From: Gammaproteobacteria bacterium
GTDB lineage: Bacteria > Pseudomonadota > Gammaproteobacteria > JAABTG01
DNA: 64,000 bases
Direction: 5' to 3'
Assembly (NCBI GenBank): GCA_017999615.1
Contig: JAGNLM010000005.1
Span: forward strand, 62,001-126,000
The notes below the pieces were generated by a model. It made no database searches. It worked only from the letters and a program-made list of their open reading frames with translations, and was not told where the DNA came from. Both the position numbers and the translations under genes were made by a program. Every line of letters starts with the position of its first letter. Within the stretch, counting starts at the first letter, position 1. This document shows positions 42,865 to 53,200 of the stretch, piece after piece.

Positions 42865-43764
42865 TTACGCGAGCGCCGTGTCCAGCAGCATCATGACGAT
42901 GAAGCCGCCCATCAGGCCCAGGGATGCGAACTGCTCGTGGCCCTTGCGGTGGGTCTCCGGGATGATCTCGTGCGAGACCACCCAGATCATCGCACCGGCG
43001 GCGAAGCCGAGGCCCAGGGGGTAGAGCAGGGCGAGCCCGGTGGTGAGCAGGCTACCGACGACGGCGCCGATGGGCTCCGCCAACCCCGTGAGGGCTGCGA
43101 CCCCGGCGGCCCGGAACGGGCTGACGGCCGCGGCGCGCAGGGCGACGGCTACCACGAGACCCTCCGGGACGTCCTGAACGGAGATGGCCGCCGTGAGCGG
43201 CATGCCGACGGCGTTGTCGTTTCCGCTGAAGGCGACCCCGATCGCCATGCCCTCCGGGAAGTTGTGCAGGGCAAGGGCGAAGACCATCAGCCAGAGCTTC
43301 CGCAGACCCGCCACGTCAGGGCCGTGATGACCCACGGCCACGTGGTCGTGAGGGATCAGCCGGTTGGCGAAGAGGAGCGCGAGCGCACCGAGCGCGAGCC
43401 CGAAAGACACCCAGCCCGCTCCGAGGGCGCGGTGGCCGAGCATGCCGTCGGCTGCTTCGACGCCCGGGATGATCAGGGAGAAGCACGAGGCGGCCGCCAT
43501 GACCCCGGCACCGAAGCCCAGCATGACGTCCTCCGAGCGGGGGGAGATGCGTTCGACCAACACCGCGGGAAGGGCGCCCAGGGCCGTCGCCAGGGCGGCC
43601 AGGAATCCCCCCTGTACGGCCTTGCCCATGGGGGTGGCGAGGTCGGTCGCCCCCTGCTGCACGGCGACCCAGACGATGCCCAGGGTCAGCGCCACGCCGG
43701 GCCCCCACCAGGCGACTCCCCACCCTGGGGGCGCCCCGCGTGGTCCCGCGCCGGGCTCAGGCAT
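42865..43764 (-). CDS. ZIP family metal transporter
   Basis: Divalent-metal (Zn, Fe or Mn) importer of the inner membrane. 299 residues with about eight hydrophobic helices. The family signature is HNFPEGMAIGVAF in helix 4 (about 166) and QDVPEGLVVAVAL in helix 5 (about 196), which form the binuclear metal site. A His-rich loop (HDHVAVGHHG) lies between helices 3 and 4. The ATG at 43764 lies inside the end of the ankyrin gene (8-base overlap), so it is the third gene of a minus-strand operon with a secreted protease-like protein and a periplasmic ankyrin protein. Confidence 0.92.
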   Translation of the reverse strand: MPEPGAGPRGAPPGWGVAWWGPGVALTLGIVWVAVQQGATDLATPMGKAVQGGFLAALATALGALPAVLVERISPRSEDVMLGFGAGVMAAASCFSLIIPGVEAADGMLGHRALGAGWVSFGLALGALALLFANRLIPHDHVAVGHHGPDVAGLRKLWLMVFALALHNFPEGMAIGVAFSGNDNAVGMPLTAAISVQDVPEGLVVAVALRAAAVSPFRAAGVAALTGLAEPIGAVVGSLLTTGLALLYPLGLGFAAGAMIWVVSHEIIPETHRKGHEQFASLGLMGGFIVMMLLDTALA

Positions 43765-44950
43765 GCCGCCCGAAGCGCTGGTGCAGTCCGCGCAGCGCCT
43801 CCAGGAGGCGCTGCAGGCGCGACCTCTCCTTTACGGCGGCCCGGCGGAGAAGGAAATAGAGCAGCAGGGCCGTCAGCACCACCCCGAGCACCACGGCGCC
43901 GACGAGGGTGGCGGGGGAGTTGCCCGGACCGGTCGCTGTCCCCCCACGGGCCTCGGCGCGGGGTGCGCCGGCGTCGTCGGGACGTGGTGCGGCTGCGGCA
44001 GTCTCCAGGAGGCCCACCAACTCCGGCGCACCCAGGCGGCGGGCGAGATTGAGCGGCGTCTCTCCGCTCATGCCCACGGCCCCGAGGTCGGCCCCCGCCG
44101 CGAGCAGGAGCTTGACCATCTCGGCGTCCCGCCTCGCGACCGCGCTGTGCAGCGGGGAGCTGCCGTGCTGGCTGGCGACGTTCACCGAGGCCCCCCGGTC
44201 GGTGAGTAGCCGGGCCGTCCCGACCTGCCCGTGGCGCACCGCCCAGTGCAGGGGGGTGACGCCAATCCGGTTCTGCCGGTCGATCTGCGCCCCGCGGTCG
44301 AGCAGGCAGGCCGCGGTCTCCACGTGCCCGGCGCCCGCCGCGTGGTGCAACGGCGTGAGCCCCCGGCGGTTGACCGCGTTGGGGTCCGCGCCGGCGCGGA
44401 TCAACTGCTCGCAGAGCTTTGACTCCCCGAACGCCGCCGCCTCGTGCAGGGCGCTGTCCCCCGCGTGGTCGGGGTTCTGGCGGTCCTCGCGCTGGCTCAC
44501 GGCGCCGACGGCGGCGCCGTGCTCGAGCAGGAGCTTCACCAGGGCGAGGTCCCGGGTGCGCACCGCCAGGTGAAGCAGGGGGTCCCCCGTTCCGGGGGGC
44601 AGGCGGTTCGGGTCGGCCCCGGCCTCCAGCAACACGCGGGTGACCCCGGTGTGGCCTCGCTGGACGGCGGTCACGAGCGGCGGCTCGCCGGCACCCGTGC
44701 CGTTCGGGCTCGCGCCCTCGGAGAGGAGCCGCCGGACCTCCTGCTCGTCGCCGTCGGCCGCTGCGTTGGACAACCGGTCGGGCGCCGGCCCCTGGGTCGG
44801 CGCAGCCGACGAGAAGAAGGGTACCCAGGGCTGGAGCAATTGCCCGGCCTCCTCGGCGACCCCGGAAACCGGGGGCGGCTGTGCCCAGCCGCTGTCGAGG
44901 AGCAGGAAGGCCCCGAGCGTGCCGCACGCGAGACACCAGCCCCGGTTCAC
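43757..44950 (-). CDS. Ankyrin-repeat protein with signal peptide and C-terminal membrane anchor
   Basis: Unknown function, 397 residues. A signal peptide (1 to about 24, ending GWAQ) is followed by a linker and about eight ankyrin repeats (about 58-318), for example GLTPLHHAAGAGHVETAACL and GVTPLHWAVRHGQVGTARLL. A disordered Pro/Ala linker, one transmembrane helix (about 346-367) and a basic cytoplasmic tail (RRAAVKERSR...) complete it. The ankyrin domain should lie in the periplasm. GTG 44950 overlaps the protease stop as GTGA, and the stop overlaps the ZIP gene. The repeats probably bind a partner, perhaps the protease (inference). Confidence 0.85.
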   Translation of the reverse strand: MNRGWCLACGTLGAFLLLDSGWAQPPPVSGVAEEAGQLLQPWVPFFSSAAPTQGPAPDRLSNAAADGDEQEVRRLLSEGASPNGTGAGEPPLVTAVQRGHTGVTRVLLEAGADPNRLPPGTGDPLLHLAVRTRDLALVKLLLEHGAAVGAVSQREDRQNPDHAGDSALHEAAAFGESKLCEQLIRAGADPNAVNRRGLTPLHHAAGAGHVETAACLLDRGAQIDRQNRIGVTPLHWAVRHGQVGTARLLTDRGASVNVASQHGSSPLHSAVARRDAEMVKLLLAAGADLGAVGMSGETPLNLARRLGAPELVGLLETAAAAPRPDDAGAPRAEARGGTATGPGNSPATLVGAVVLGVVLTALLLYFLLRRAAVKERSRLQRLLEALRGLHQRFGRHA

Positions 44951-46053
44951 TTCGATGCCCTCGGCGGCTTCGAGGACAGCCCTCGCCGAGCGAGCCAGCG
45001 GTCGATCTGCTCCCGCAGGACGTCGGTGAGCTCCCCTTCGACGCGGACCGCCCGCAGAAAGTCGCCGAAGTACTGGCAGGCCGTCGTCTCCGGCGGCGTG
45101 TCCGGGTAGTGTCCGTAGAGGATGATGCGGTTGGTCATGAACGCGAAGGTCTCGTCCAGGTTGCAGCGCCGCTGTTCCACGTCCCTCGCGATCATCGTCG
45201 TGAGCCTCTCCACCACCCGGAAACGCGGAGGGTTCTGGTCGCCGAGCTTCCACAGCTCGGCGGCCTCGCCGCTCCCGTGGATGAACTGGAAGTACTGCCA
45301 GAGCTTCGCCAGCATCTGGGCGGTGGCCTCGTCCGCCTCGAGCTGCAGTTCGGCGAGGTGGTCGTAGGCCTCGTCGAACCCCGTCTGCGGGGTGATCCCG
45401 TACTGGCGCAGGATGCGCACGATGTGGGCCGTGCACCGGTCCCAGGAAGGCACGGCGTCGGGCTCCAGGTAATCCGGGTCACGCTCCCGGATCTCCTCCA
45501 GATACAGCCCCTGGATAAAATAGGCGAGCGCCTCATTCACCTTGGTCTCGGAGTTGTACGGCGCGAAGCGCCCCTCCAGGAACAGGTGGTGCGCGATCGC
45601 GTGCACCGCCTCGTGGACGACGAAGCTCGCGGCGGTGTAGAGGCGCCCGCGGGCCTCCGGGGTATCCCCGCCAGACCCCTCGAACAGGCTCGCGCTGACG
45701 GCGAGCTCTCCGCTCTCGAAGTACTCGGCGGCTGGCCCACCGTCGCGGCGCACCTCGACCAGGCGCAGGTGGTGACCTGCACCGCCAATCCCGTGTGTGC
45801 GGAAGCGCTCGATTGCGCTGACGACGAGACTGCCCACATGCGTGCCCCGGAGGACTTCATAGAGCACCGTGACGCGCTCCGGAGAGAGAGGGGTCCGGGT
45901 CTCGTCCTCGCCGCGGGTCGGCGAGAGGAACCGGCATTCCTCGAGCTCGATGGCGGCGTCACCACTCGGCTCCACGTGCGCGGGGAGCGGAGTCGTCGCC
46001 AGGAGGAGGAGTAGAGGGAGCAGCCGGCGGAACAACGGCATATCCATCAGCAT
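44947..46053 (-). CDS. Secreted putative zinc metallopeptidase (HEXXH)
   Basis: 368 residues; I do not recognise a named family. A signal peptide (1 to about 25: FRRLLPLLLLLATTPLPAH) directs it to the periplasm or outside. FVVHEAVHAIAHHLF contains HEAVH (His147, Glu148, His151), the zinc-protease motif, and NEALAYF supplies a possible third ligand Glu at about 174, 23 residues later, the spacing of gluzincins. The mature part carries Cys at about 40, 214, 308 and 330 that could pair. Start ATG 46053; two further Met at codons 3 and 5 are possible starts. It leads the operon with the ankyrin and ZIP genes, 173 bp after mutS. Confidence 0.75.
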   Translation of the reverse strand: MLMDMPLFRRLLPLLLLLATTPLPAHVEPSGDAAIELEECRFLSPTRGEDETRTPLSPERVTVLYEVLRGTHVGSLVVSAIERFRTHGIGGAGHHLRLVEVRRDGGPAAEYFESGELAVSASLFEGSGGDTPEARGRLYTAASFVVHEAVHAIAHHLFLEGRFAPYNSETKVNEALAYFIQGLYLEEIRERDPDYLEPDAVPSWDRCTAHIVRILRQYGITPQTGFDEAYDHLAELQLEADEATAQMLAKLWQYFQFIHGSGEAAELWKLGDQNPPRFRVVERLTTMIARDVEQRRCNLDETFAFMTNRIILYGHYPDTPPETTACQYFGDFLRAVRVEGELTDVLREQIDRWLARRGLSSKPPRASK

Positions 46054-46092
46054 GTTGCGTGCGAGCCTCCCAAGACTTCCTGTACCGGTCCG

Positions 46093-46130
46093 CCAGGAAG
46101 CCCGGGAGGCAGCACCCCCGGGGTTCCTGG
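46093..46130 (-). terminator. 14-bp hairpin between mutS and the metallopeptidase gene
   Basis: 46093-46106 pairs with 46117-46130 over 14 positions with a single mismatch, leaving a 10-base loop, in the 173-bp gap after mutS. A second partner for the 46093-46100 arm, CTTCCTG at 46076-46082, gives an alternative smaller hairpin. No U-tract is present. It may terminate or attenuate mutS transcription. The rest of the gap shows nothing recognisable. Confidence 0.5.
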
Positions 46131-46226
46131 TGAAACTTTAGCGCATCCTGGCCCGGGCAGCGGCAGGTCTTCCGGTGAGCGGCGGCGGGCCGCCCGCGAC
46201 TCGGCCGCGGGGGGGCGCGGTCCCGG

Positions 46227-48803
46227 TCACCCCCGCCCGGCGAGCTCCCGCAGACGGTAGAGCGTGTCCAGGGCCTGGCGCGGGGTCAAGCGGTCGGGGT
46301 CCACCCGGCGCAAAGCGTCCAGGGCCGGTGCGGGGTCCGCGGTGGCGAACAGGTCGAGCTGCCGCCGGGGGGCACCGGCGTCGAGGGGGCGGGTCTCCAG
46401 CTCCGCCAGGCGAGCCCGCGCTCTGCCGACCACGGGGGCGGGTACGCCGGCCAGCGCCGCCACCTGCAAACCATAACTCTGGCTGGCCGGCCCTTCCTTG
46501 ACCGCGTGCAGGAAGACGATTCGATCGCCGTGCTCGAGCGCGTCCAGGTGCACGTTCGCCACTCCCTCGAGCGTGTCGGCGAGCACGGTCAGCTCGAAGA
46601 AGTGGGTGGCGAACAGGGTGAAGGCGCCGATCTCCCGCGCGAGGTGCTCGGCGCTCGCCCAGGCGAGCGCCAGGCCGTCGAAGGTGCTGGTCCCGCGGCC
46701 CACCTCGTCCACAAGGACCAGGCTCTCCCGGGTCGCGTTGTGAAGGATGTTGGCCACCTCGGTCATCTCCACCATGAAGGTGGAGCGCCCTCCCGCCAGG
46801 TCGTCCGCCGCCCCGATGCGGGTGAAGATGCGGTCCACGGGCCCGATGACGGCGCGCTCCGCGGGCACGAAGCTGCCGGTGTGGGCCAGCAGCACGATGA
46901 GCGCCGCCTGGCGCATGTAGGTCGACTTCCCGCCCATGTTGGGGCCGGTGACCACGAGCATCCGGCGTCCCGCAGCCAGTTCCAGGTCGTTCGGCACGAA
47001 CGGTCCGTCGAGGCAACGCTCCACGACCGGGTGGCGGCCCCGCGTCACCAGGATCCCCGGCTCTTCGGTCAGCTCCGGCCGGGTCAGGTCCAGCGCGTCG
47101 GCCCGCTCCGCGAGATTGGCGAGGACGTCGGCCTCCGCCACCGCCTCGGCACAGGCCAGCAGATCCGCGAGATGCCCCGCGGCCCCCTCCAGCAGGTCCG
47201 CGTACAGGGTACGCTCGCGCGCGAGCGCTCGTTCCCGCGCGCTGAGCACCCGGTCCTCGAAGGCCTTCAGCTCGGGGGTGACGTAGCGCTCGACGCCCTT
47301 CAACGTCTGCCGGCGGACGTAGTCGGCCGGGGCGTTCGCCGCCTGGGCGCGGCTCAGCTCGATGTAGAAGCCGGAGACGCGGTTGTAGCCCACGCGCAGG
47401 CCGGGGATTGCGCTCCGGGCGCGCTCCCGGGCCTCGAAGTCGGCGAGCGCCTGTCCCGTGTCCCGGTCCAGGGCGCGCAGCTCGTCGAGCTCCGGGTCGT
47501 AGCCGTCCGCGATCACGCCCCCGTCGCGCACCGTGGGCGGAGGCGACTCGACCAGGGCCTGCTCCAGGCGCTCGCGCAGCTCCGGGAACGGGCGCACCGC
47601 CTCGGCCAGGGCGCCGAGCCGCGGGTCCCCGGCGGCGCCCAGGACGTCCCGGAGCTCGGGAAGCACCGCGAGGGCGAGCCGGAGCTGGACGAGGTCGCGG
47701 GGACGGGCGGAGCGCAGGGCCACGCGGGCGAGCACCCGCTCGAGATCGCCCACCGCCCGCAACGCGCAGTCGAGCGCCTCCCAGAGCCGGTCACCCAGGA
47801 GCGTCTCGACCGCCTGCTGGCGCCCCCTGAGCGCGGCCCGGTCGCGCAAGGGGCGGGCCAGCCAGCGCCGGAGCAGGCGGGCGCCCATCGGGGTCCGCGT
47901 CGCGTCCATCACCTGCGCCAGCGTGTTCTCCCGGCCCCCGGCGAGATTGACCTCGACCTCGAGATTGCGCCGGGCGACGGGGTCGACGTACAGGCTGTCC
48001 TCCCGGCGCTCGACCCGCAGGCCCCGGACGTGGGGCAGCGCAGAGCGCTGGGTCTCGCGCGCGTAGATGAGCAGGCTGCCGGCGGCCCCGACGGCCGCAG
48101 CGAGGCCCGCGCAGCCGAAGCCGGCGAGGTCGCGGGTCCCGAAGTGCTCGGAGAGCAGGCGCGTCGCCGCCTCGGGGTCGAAGTGCCAGGGTGGGCGCCG
48201 GCGCAGGGCGGCGCCCGGGGCCCCGGCCGGCAACGGACCGGTCTCCGGGACGAGCAGTTCGGCAGGCTGCAGCCGGGCGAGCTCGGCCGCCAGTCCCTCC
48301 GAGCCGTGCCCCTCGGAGGCGTCCCCCTCCATGACGGTCAACCGCCCGCTGGCGAGGTCGAGCGCCGCGGCGCCCCAGCGCCCACCGAGCACGTGCGCCG
48401 CGACGAGCAGATTGTCCCGGCGCTCCTCGAGGAGGGCGTCCTCGGTGACCGTGCCGGGGGTGACCACCCGCGTCACCCTCCGTTCCATCGGACCGCGCCC
48501 GGGAACCTCCCCGAACTGCTCGCAGATCGCCACCGACTCGCCGTGGCGCAGCAGCCGTGCCAGGTAGCCGTCGACCGCGTGGGCCGGCACCCCGGCCATG
48601 GGGATGGGCTCGCCCGCGGTCTGTCCCCGGCGGGTGAGCGCGATGTCGAGCAGCGCCGCGGCGCGCCGGGCGTCGTCGAAGAACAGCTCGTAGAAGTCCC
48701 CCATGCGGTAGAAGAGCAGGCAGTCGGGGTGCTCGGCCTTCAGCCGCAGGTACTGCTGCATCACGGGGGTGTGGCGGGAGAGGTCCTCGGGGCTGCTCCG
48801 CAT
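46227..48803 (-). CDS. mutS: DNA mismatch repair protein MutS
   Basis: Mismatch-recognition ATPase, 858 residues (E. coli 853). The N-terminal mismatch-binding domain has [21 protein letters not shown] (landmark), with the Phe-X-Glu of the YELF segment that stacks on the mismatch. Connector, lever and clamp domains follow, then the ATPase: Walker [15 protein letters not shown], Walker [17 protein letters not shown], and [12 protein letters not shown]. The C-terminal tail has [17 protein letters not shown] 48803 matches the family start. It is divergent from htpG with about 100 bp between. Confidence 0.97.
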   Translation of the reverse strand: MRSSPEDLSRHTPVMQQYLRLKAEHPDCLLFYRMGDFYELFFDDARRAAALLDIALTRRGQTAGEPIPMAGVPAHAVDGYLARLLRHGESVAICEQFGEVPGRGPMERRVTRVVTPGTVTEDALLEERRDNLLVAAHVLGGRWGAAALDLASGRLTVMEGDASEGHGSEGLAAELARLQPAELLVPETGPLPAGAPGAALRRRPPWHFDPEAATRLLSEHFGTRDLAGFGCAGLAAAVGAAGSLLIYARETQRSALPHVRGLRVERREDSLYVDPVARRNLEVEVNLAGGRENTLAQVMDATRTPMGARLLRRWLARPLRDRAALRGRQQAVETLLGDRLWEALDCALRAVGDLERVLARVALRSARPRDLVQLRLALAVLPELRDVLGAAGDPRLGALAEAVRPFPELRERLEQALVESPPPTVRDGGVIADGYDPELDELRALDRDTGQALADFEARERARSAIPGLRVGYNRVSGFYIELSRAQAANAPADYVRRQTLKGVERYVTPELKAFEDRVLSARERALARERTLYADLLEGAAGHLADLLACAEAVAEADVLANLAERADALDLTRPELTEEPGILVTRGRHPVVERCLDGPFVPNDLELAAGRRMLVVTGPNMGGKSTYMRQAALIVLLAHTGSFVPAERAVIGPVDRIFTRIGAADDLAGGRSTFMVEMTEVANILHNATRESLVLVDEVGRGTSTFDGLALAWASAEHLAREIGAFTLFATHFFELTVLADTLEGVANVHLDALEHGDRIVFLHAVKEGPASQSYGLQVAALAGVPAPVVGRARARLAELETRPLDAGAPRRQLDLFATADPAPALDALRRVDPDRLTPRQALDTLYRLRELAGRG

Positions 48804-48837
48804 GGGACCAGTGTACCGGAGGCGGACCGGCCGGGGG

Positions 48838-48865
48838 TTGAAAACGGCGGTGGGCACCCCACCTT
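48838..48865 (+). promoter_or_regulatory. Sigma-32 (heat-shock) promoter of htpG
   Basis: TTGAAA (48838-48843), a 13-base spacer and CCCCACCTT (48857-48865) match the RpoH consensus (CTTGAAA, 13-17 bases, CCCCATnT) with few changes. It lies about 40 bases upstream of the htpG ATG, exactly where a heat-shock promoter is expected. Confidence 0.75.
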
Positions 48866-48905
48866 CGGTAGAGCGCGTCGAGCCCCCGGGAGGATAGGCA
48901 CAGCC

Positions 48906-50789
48906 ATGACCGTCGAAGCCCACAAGGAGACCCTCGGGTTTCAAACCGAGGTCCGCCAGCTGCTGGATCTGGTGATCCACTCGCTCTACAGCAACAAGGA
49001 GGTGTTCCTGCGCGAGCTCGTCTCGAACGCCTCCGACGCGGCAGACAAGCTGCGTTTCGAGGCGCTGACCGACGACGCCCTCTACGAAGGCCAGGGCGAG
49101 CTGCAGATCTGGGTCACCTACGACAAGGAGGCCCGCACCGTAACGGTCCGCGACAACGGCATCGGGATGAGCCGCCAGGAGGTGGTGGACCACATCGGCA
49201 CCATCGCCCGCTCCGGCACGCGGGCCTTCTTCCAGAGCCTGACCGGAGACCAGGCCAGGGACAGCCAGCTGATCGGCCAGTTCGGGGTCGGGTTCTATTC
49301 CGCCTTCATCGTGGCCGACCGCGTCACCCTGACGACGCGCCGGGCCGGGCTCGGGGCGGAGCACGGGGTGCGCTGGGAGTCGACCGGCGGGGGCGAATAC
49401 ACGCTGGAGACCCTGGAGCGGGCGGAGCGGGGCACCGAGGTGGTGCTGCACCTGAGGCCGGACGAGGACGAGTTCCTCGACGGCTGGCGCCTGCGCGCCA
49501 TCCTGCGCAAGTTCTCCGACCACATCGCGCTCCCGATCCGGATGCCGAAGGAGGGCAACCCGCTGGAGTGGGAGGTGGTGAACCAGGGCACCGCCCTCTG
49601 GGCGCGGCCGAAGGCCGAGGTGACCGAGGAGCAGTACCGGGAGTTCTACCCTCACGTCAGCCACGACTTTGGCGAGCCGCTTGCCTGGACCCACAACCGG
49701 GTCGAGGGTGCCCTCGAGTACACCTCCCTGCTCTACCTGCCCGCGCGCGCCCCCTTCGACATCTGGGACCGGCGCGAGCGCCACGGCGTGAAGCTCTACG
49801 TGCGCCGGGTGTTCATCATGGACGACGCCGAGCAGTTGATGCCGCCCTATCTTCGGTTCGTGCGCGGGGTCATCGACGCCCAGGACCTGCCCCTGAACAT
49901 CTCCCGGGAGATCCTCCAGCAGAACCGCCAGATCGACTCGATCCGCTCCGGCTCCGTGAAGAAGCTGCTCGGACTGCTCGAGCACCTGGCGAAGGAGGAG
50001 CCGGAGAAGTACGCGACGTTCTGGAAGGAGTTCGGCCGGGTGTTCAAGGAGGGCGTGGTCGACGACCCGGTCAACCGGGAGCGCATCGCCGGGCTCCTGC
50101 GCTTCGCGTCGACCCGGGGCGAAGGCGAGAAGCCCTCGGTCTCCCTCGGCGACTACGTCGCCCGCATGAAGGAGGGGCAGGACGCCGTCTACTACATCAC
50201 GGCCGACTCCTATTCCGCCGCCCGCCACAGTCCGCACCTGGAGGTCTTCGAGCAGGAGGGGATCGAGGTGCTGCTCCTCACCGACGGCATCGACGAGTGG
50301 GTGGTGAGCAACCTGACCGAGTTCGAGGGCAAGCCCCTGCGCTCGGTGGCGAAGGGGCAGCTCGACCTGGGCAAGCTCCGGGACGAGACGGCCCGGCAGG
50401 CGGCCGAGGCGGCCGCGGACGCCCTGAAGCCCCTTGCCGAGCGGGTCAAGGCCGTGCTCGGCGACCGGGTGCAGGAGGTCCGGGTGAGCCAGCGGCTGTT
50501 GACCTCTCCCGCGTGCCTGGTGGCGGGAGAGCACGACTTCGGGCGTCACCTGGAGCGCCTCCTGCGGGCCTCGGGCCAGGAACTCCCGGCGGCGCGGCCG
50601 GTCCTCGAGCTCAACCCCACCCACCCCCTGGTGAAGCGCCTGGAGCAGGAGACGGGTGACCGGTTCGGCGAGTGGGTGGAGATCCTCTTCGACCAGGCTT
50701 TGCTCGCGGAGGGCAGTCAACTGGAGAACCCATCGGCCTTCGTCGGCCGCTTGAACCGCATGCTCCTGGAGCTGAGCGGAGGTGCCTGA
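48906..50789 (+). CDS. htpG: Molecular chaperone HtpG (bacterial Hsp90)
   Basis: ATP-dependent dimeric chaperone, 627 residues (E. coli 624). The GHKL ATPase domain has [18 protein letters not shown] (Glu and Asn for Mg-ATP), VRDNGIGM, and [15 protein letters not shown]. The middle domain catalytic Arg is in [13 protein letters not shown], and the C-terminal dimerisation domain ends [14 protein letters not shown] 48906 follows an AGGA. The open frame upstream is antisense to mutS and is not coding. The stop overlaps rimO by 8 bases. Confidence 0.97.
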   Translation: MTVEAHKETLGFQTEVRQLLDLVIHSLYSNKEVFLRELVSNASDAADKLRFEALTDDALYEGQGELQIWVTYDKEARTVTVRDNGIGMSRQEVVDHIGTIARSGTRAFFQSLTGDQARDSQLIGQFGVGFYSAFIVADRVTLTTRRAGLGAEHGVRWESTGGGEYTLETLERAERGTEVVLHLRPDEDEFLDGWRLRAILRKFSDHIALPIRMPKEGNPLEWEVVNQGTALWARPKAEVTEEQYREFYPHVSHDFGEPLAWTHNRVEGALEYTSLLYLPARAPFDIWDRRERHGVKLYVRRVFIMDDAEQLMPPYLRFVRGVIDAQDLPLNISREILQQNRQIDSIRSGSVKKLLGLLEHLAKEEPEKYATFWKEFGRVFKEGVVDDPVNRERIAGLLRFASTRGEGEKPSVSLGDYVARMKEGQDAVYYITADSYSAARHSPHLEVFEQEGIEVLLLTDGIDEWVVSNLTEFEGKPLRSVAKGQLDLGKLRDETARQAAEAAADALKPLAERVKAVLGDRVQEVRVSQRLLTSPACLVAGEHDFGRHLERLLRASGQELPAARPVLELNPTHPLVKRLEQETGDRFGEWVEILFDQALLAEGSQLENPSAFVGRLNRMLLELSGGA

Positions 50790-52194
50790 GGGGGGTGGGC
50801 GCCGCAGGGCGGGGAGGGCGGCGAGGCCCGCCGGGACCGCGCCCCGCGTCGGCTTCGTGAGCCTCGGCTGCCCCAAGGCGACGCGTGACTCGGAGTTGGT
50901 CCTCACCCGCCTGCGGGCGGAGGGTTACCGCATCGTGCCGAGCTACGCGGAAGCGGACCTGGTGGTGGTGAACACCTGCGGGTTCATCGACCCCGCGGTG
51001 GAGGAGTCGCTCGAGGCCATCGGCGAGGCGCTCGCGGCCAACGGGCGCGTCGTGGTGACGGGCTGCCTCGGCGCCCGCAGCGAGGTCGTCCTCCGGGCGC
51101 ACCCGGAGGTGCTGGCCGTTACCGGGCCGAACGCCCTCGAGGAGGTGATGGCGGCGGTGCACGCCCACCTCCCGCCCGCCCACGTCCCCTTCGAGCACCT
51201 GGTCCCGCCCCAGGGCGTGCGCCTGACTCCGCCTCACTACGCCTACCTGAAGATCTCCGAGGGCTGCAGCCACCGCTGCACCTTCTGCATCATTCCGTCG
51301 CTGCGCGGTGACCTGCAGAGCCGCCCGTTCCCGGAGGTGATGCGCGAGGCCGAGACGCTGGTCGCGGCGGGGGTGAAGGAGTTGCTGGTCATCGCCCAGG
51401 ACACGGGCGCCTACGGGGTGGACGTCCGGCACCGGCGGGAGACCTGGGGAGGGAAGGCGGTGCGCACGCACATCCGGGACCTCGCCGAGGCCCTGGGGGG
51501 GCTGGGCGCGTGGGTGCGGCTCCACTACGTCTATCCCTACCCCCACGTGGACGAGCTCGTCACGTTGATGGCCGAGGGGCGGGTCCTGCCCTACCTCGAC
51601 GTGCCCCTCCAGCACGCGAGCCCACGGGTCCTCCGGGCGATGCGCCGGCCCGCGGACAGCGAGGACGCCCTGGCCCGGATCCAGGCCTGGCGCGCGGAGT
51701 GTCCGGAGCTGACCCTGCGCAGCACGTTCGTCGTGGGTTTTCCCGGGGAGACCGAGGAGGAGTTCGAGGAGCTCCTCGCATTCCTGCGCGCGGCGGAGCT
51801 CGACCGCGTCGGCTGCTTCGCCTACTCACCGGTGCAGGGTGCGGCGGCCAACGCCCTGCCGGGCGCCGTGCCCGAGCCGGTGCGCGAAGAGCGGCGCCGG
51901 CGCCTGATGGAACTGCAGGCCCGGATCAGCGCGGAGCGCCTGGCGCGCCAGGTGGGCCGGACCCTCACCGTCCTCGTGGACGAGGTGGGCGAGGAGGGGG
52001 CCGTCGCCCGCAGCGCCGCCGACGCCCCGGAGGTCGACGGTCAGGTCTTCGTCCGGGCGGCGGGGGGGATGCACCCCGGGGAGCTCCACTCCGTGCGGGT
52101 GGTGGCGGCCGGCGAGCACGACCTCTGGGCCGAGCCGGCCGTCTCCGGCGCGCCGGGGGCGGGGCCTGACGGGGACGGGCCGCGGGGAGCCTGA
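50782..52194 (+). CDS. rimO: Ribosomal protein uS12 methylthiotransferase RimO
   Basis: Radical-SAM enzyme that adds a methylthio group to an Asp of ribosomal protein S12. 470 residues. The N-terminal UPF0004 domain has [16 protein letters not shown] and NTCGF, which ligate the auxiliary cluster with TGCLGAR. The radical-SAM motif is [15 protein letters not shown] (CxxxCxxC), and a C-terminal TRAM domain follows, ending in a low-complexity Gly/Pro tail. GTG 50782 is the only in-frame start before the conserved part and overlaps the htpG end. Confidence 0.94.
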   Translation: MPEGGGRRRAGRAARPAGTAPRVGFVSLGCPKATRDSELVLTRLRAEGYRIVPSYAEADLVVVNTCGFIDPAVEESLEAIGEALAANGRVVVTGCLGARSEVVLRAHPEVLAVTGPNALEEVMAAVHAHLPPAHVPFEHLVPPQGVRLTPPHYAYLKISEGCSHRCTFCIIPSLRGDLQSRPFPEVMREAETLVAAGVKELLVIAQDTGAYGVDVRHRRETWGGKAVRTHIRDLAEALGGLGAWVRLHYVYPYPHVDELVTLMAEGRVLPYLDVPLQHASPRVLRAMRRPADSEDALARIQAWRAECPELTLRSTFVVGFPGETEEEFEELLAFLRAAELDRVGCFAYSPVQGAAANALPGAVPEPVREERRRRLMELQARISAERLARQVGRTLTVLVDEVGEEGAVARSAADAPEVDGQVFVRAAGGMHPGELHSVRVVAAGEHDLWAEPAVSGAPGAGPDGDGPRGA

Positions 52195-52276
52195 GCCCGG
52201 CTCGATCTTGATAGACTGCCGCTCCCTGCCGCCGCCCCCTGGCGAGGAGCCTGCCCGTGCCCGGACACCGCTGCCC

Positions 52277-53200
52277 GTGAACGTCGACACCGAAGAGCGG
52301 AACGAACTGATCGGGGAGCTGGTGACCCCCCGGGACTTCGTGCGCTGGGGCGCGAGCCGCTTCAACGAGGCCGGCCTGTTCTTCGGCCACGGCACGGACA
52401 ACGCCGTGGACGAGGCGAGCCTGCTGGTCCTGCACGCCCTGCACCTGGCGCCCGGGGTCCCGGACGAGCTGATGCGCGCCCGTCTCACGCGCGCCGAGCG
52501 GGCGCAGGTGCTGGACCTGCTGCGCCGGAGGATCACGGAGCGAGCTCCGGCCCCGTATCTCACCCACGAGGCGTGGTTCGCGGGGCTCGACTTCTTCGTC
52601 GACGAGCGCGTCCTGGTCCCGCGCTCCCTCCTCGGCGAGGTCATCGAGCAGGGTTTCTCGCCCTGGCTCGACGGCGTGACGGTGGACCGCATCCTCGACC
52701 TCGGGACGGGCAGCGGTTGCATCGCCGTGGCCTGTGCCCTGGCCTTCCCGGAGGCTGCGGTCGACGCGGTCGACGTCTCGCCGGAGGCGCTCGAGGTCGC
52801 CCGGGTCAACGTGGAACGCCACGGGGTGGAGGACCGGGTGCGCCTGTTGCGGTCGGACCTCTACGAGCAGCTCCCGAAGGGGCGCTACTCCCTCATCGTC
52901 AGCAACCCGCCCTACGTGGACGCCGAGGAGCTCGCGCACATGCCCGAGGAGTTCCGGCGCGAGCCCCTGGTGGGACTCGCCGCCGGAGAGGACGGGCTCG
53001 ACGTCGTGCGCCGGATCCTCGCAGGTGCGGCGAAGCGGCTCACCCGGGACGGCGTCCTAGTGGTCGAGGTCGGGGCGAGCCGGCCCGCCCTCGAGAGCGC
53101 CTTTGCCGATCTGCCCTTCACCTGGCTCGAGCTGGAGCGGGGGCCGGACGAGGTCTTCCTGCTGACAGGGGCGGAGCTGCGGAATGTGATGCCTGGTTGA
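52277..53200 (+). CDS. prmB: 50S ribosomal protein L3 N5-glutamine methyltransferase
   Basis: SAM-dependent methyltransferase that modifies a Gln of ribosomal protein L3. 307 residues. The N-terminal helical domain has FVRWGASRFNEAGLFFGHGT and TDNAVDEA. The catalytic domain has ILDLGTGSGCIAVACA (SAM) and VSNPPYVDAEEL, whose NPPY motif binds the substrate Gln. GTG 52277 gives the family-like N-terminus; a TTG at 52208 in frame would add 23 residues without similarity. The last codon is within an FNR-like box for hemN. Confidence 0.92.
   Translation: MNVDTEERNELIGELVTPRDFVRWGASRFNEAGLFFGHGTDNAVDEASLLVLHALHLAPGVPDELMRARLTRAERAQVLDLLRRRITERAPAPYLTHEAWFAGLDFFVDERVLVPRSLLGEVIEQGFSPWLDGVTVDRILDLGTGSGCIAVACALAFPEAAVDAVDVSPEALEVARVNVERHGVEDRVRLLRSDLYEQLPKGRYSLIVSNPPYVDAEELAHMPEEFRREPLVGLAAGEDGLDVVRRILAGAAKRLTRDGVLVVEVGASRPALESAFADLPFTWLELERGPDEVFLLTGAELRNVMPG

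Noticed and set aside
46506-48905. Very long plus-strand open frame running in frame into htpG
   Set aside because: It is antisense to mutS, lacks any family similarity, and arises from high GC. HtpG homology starts exactly at ATG 48906.
48804-50906. Upstream extension of the mutS frame opposite htpG
   Set aside because: Antisense to htpG; MutS homology starts at ATG 48803.
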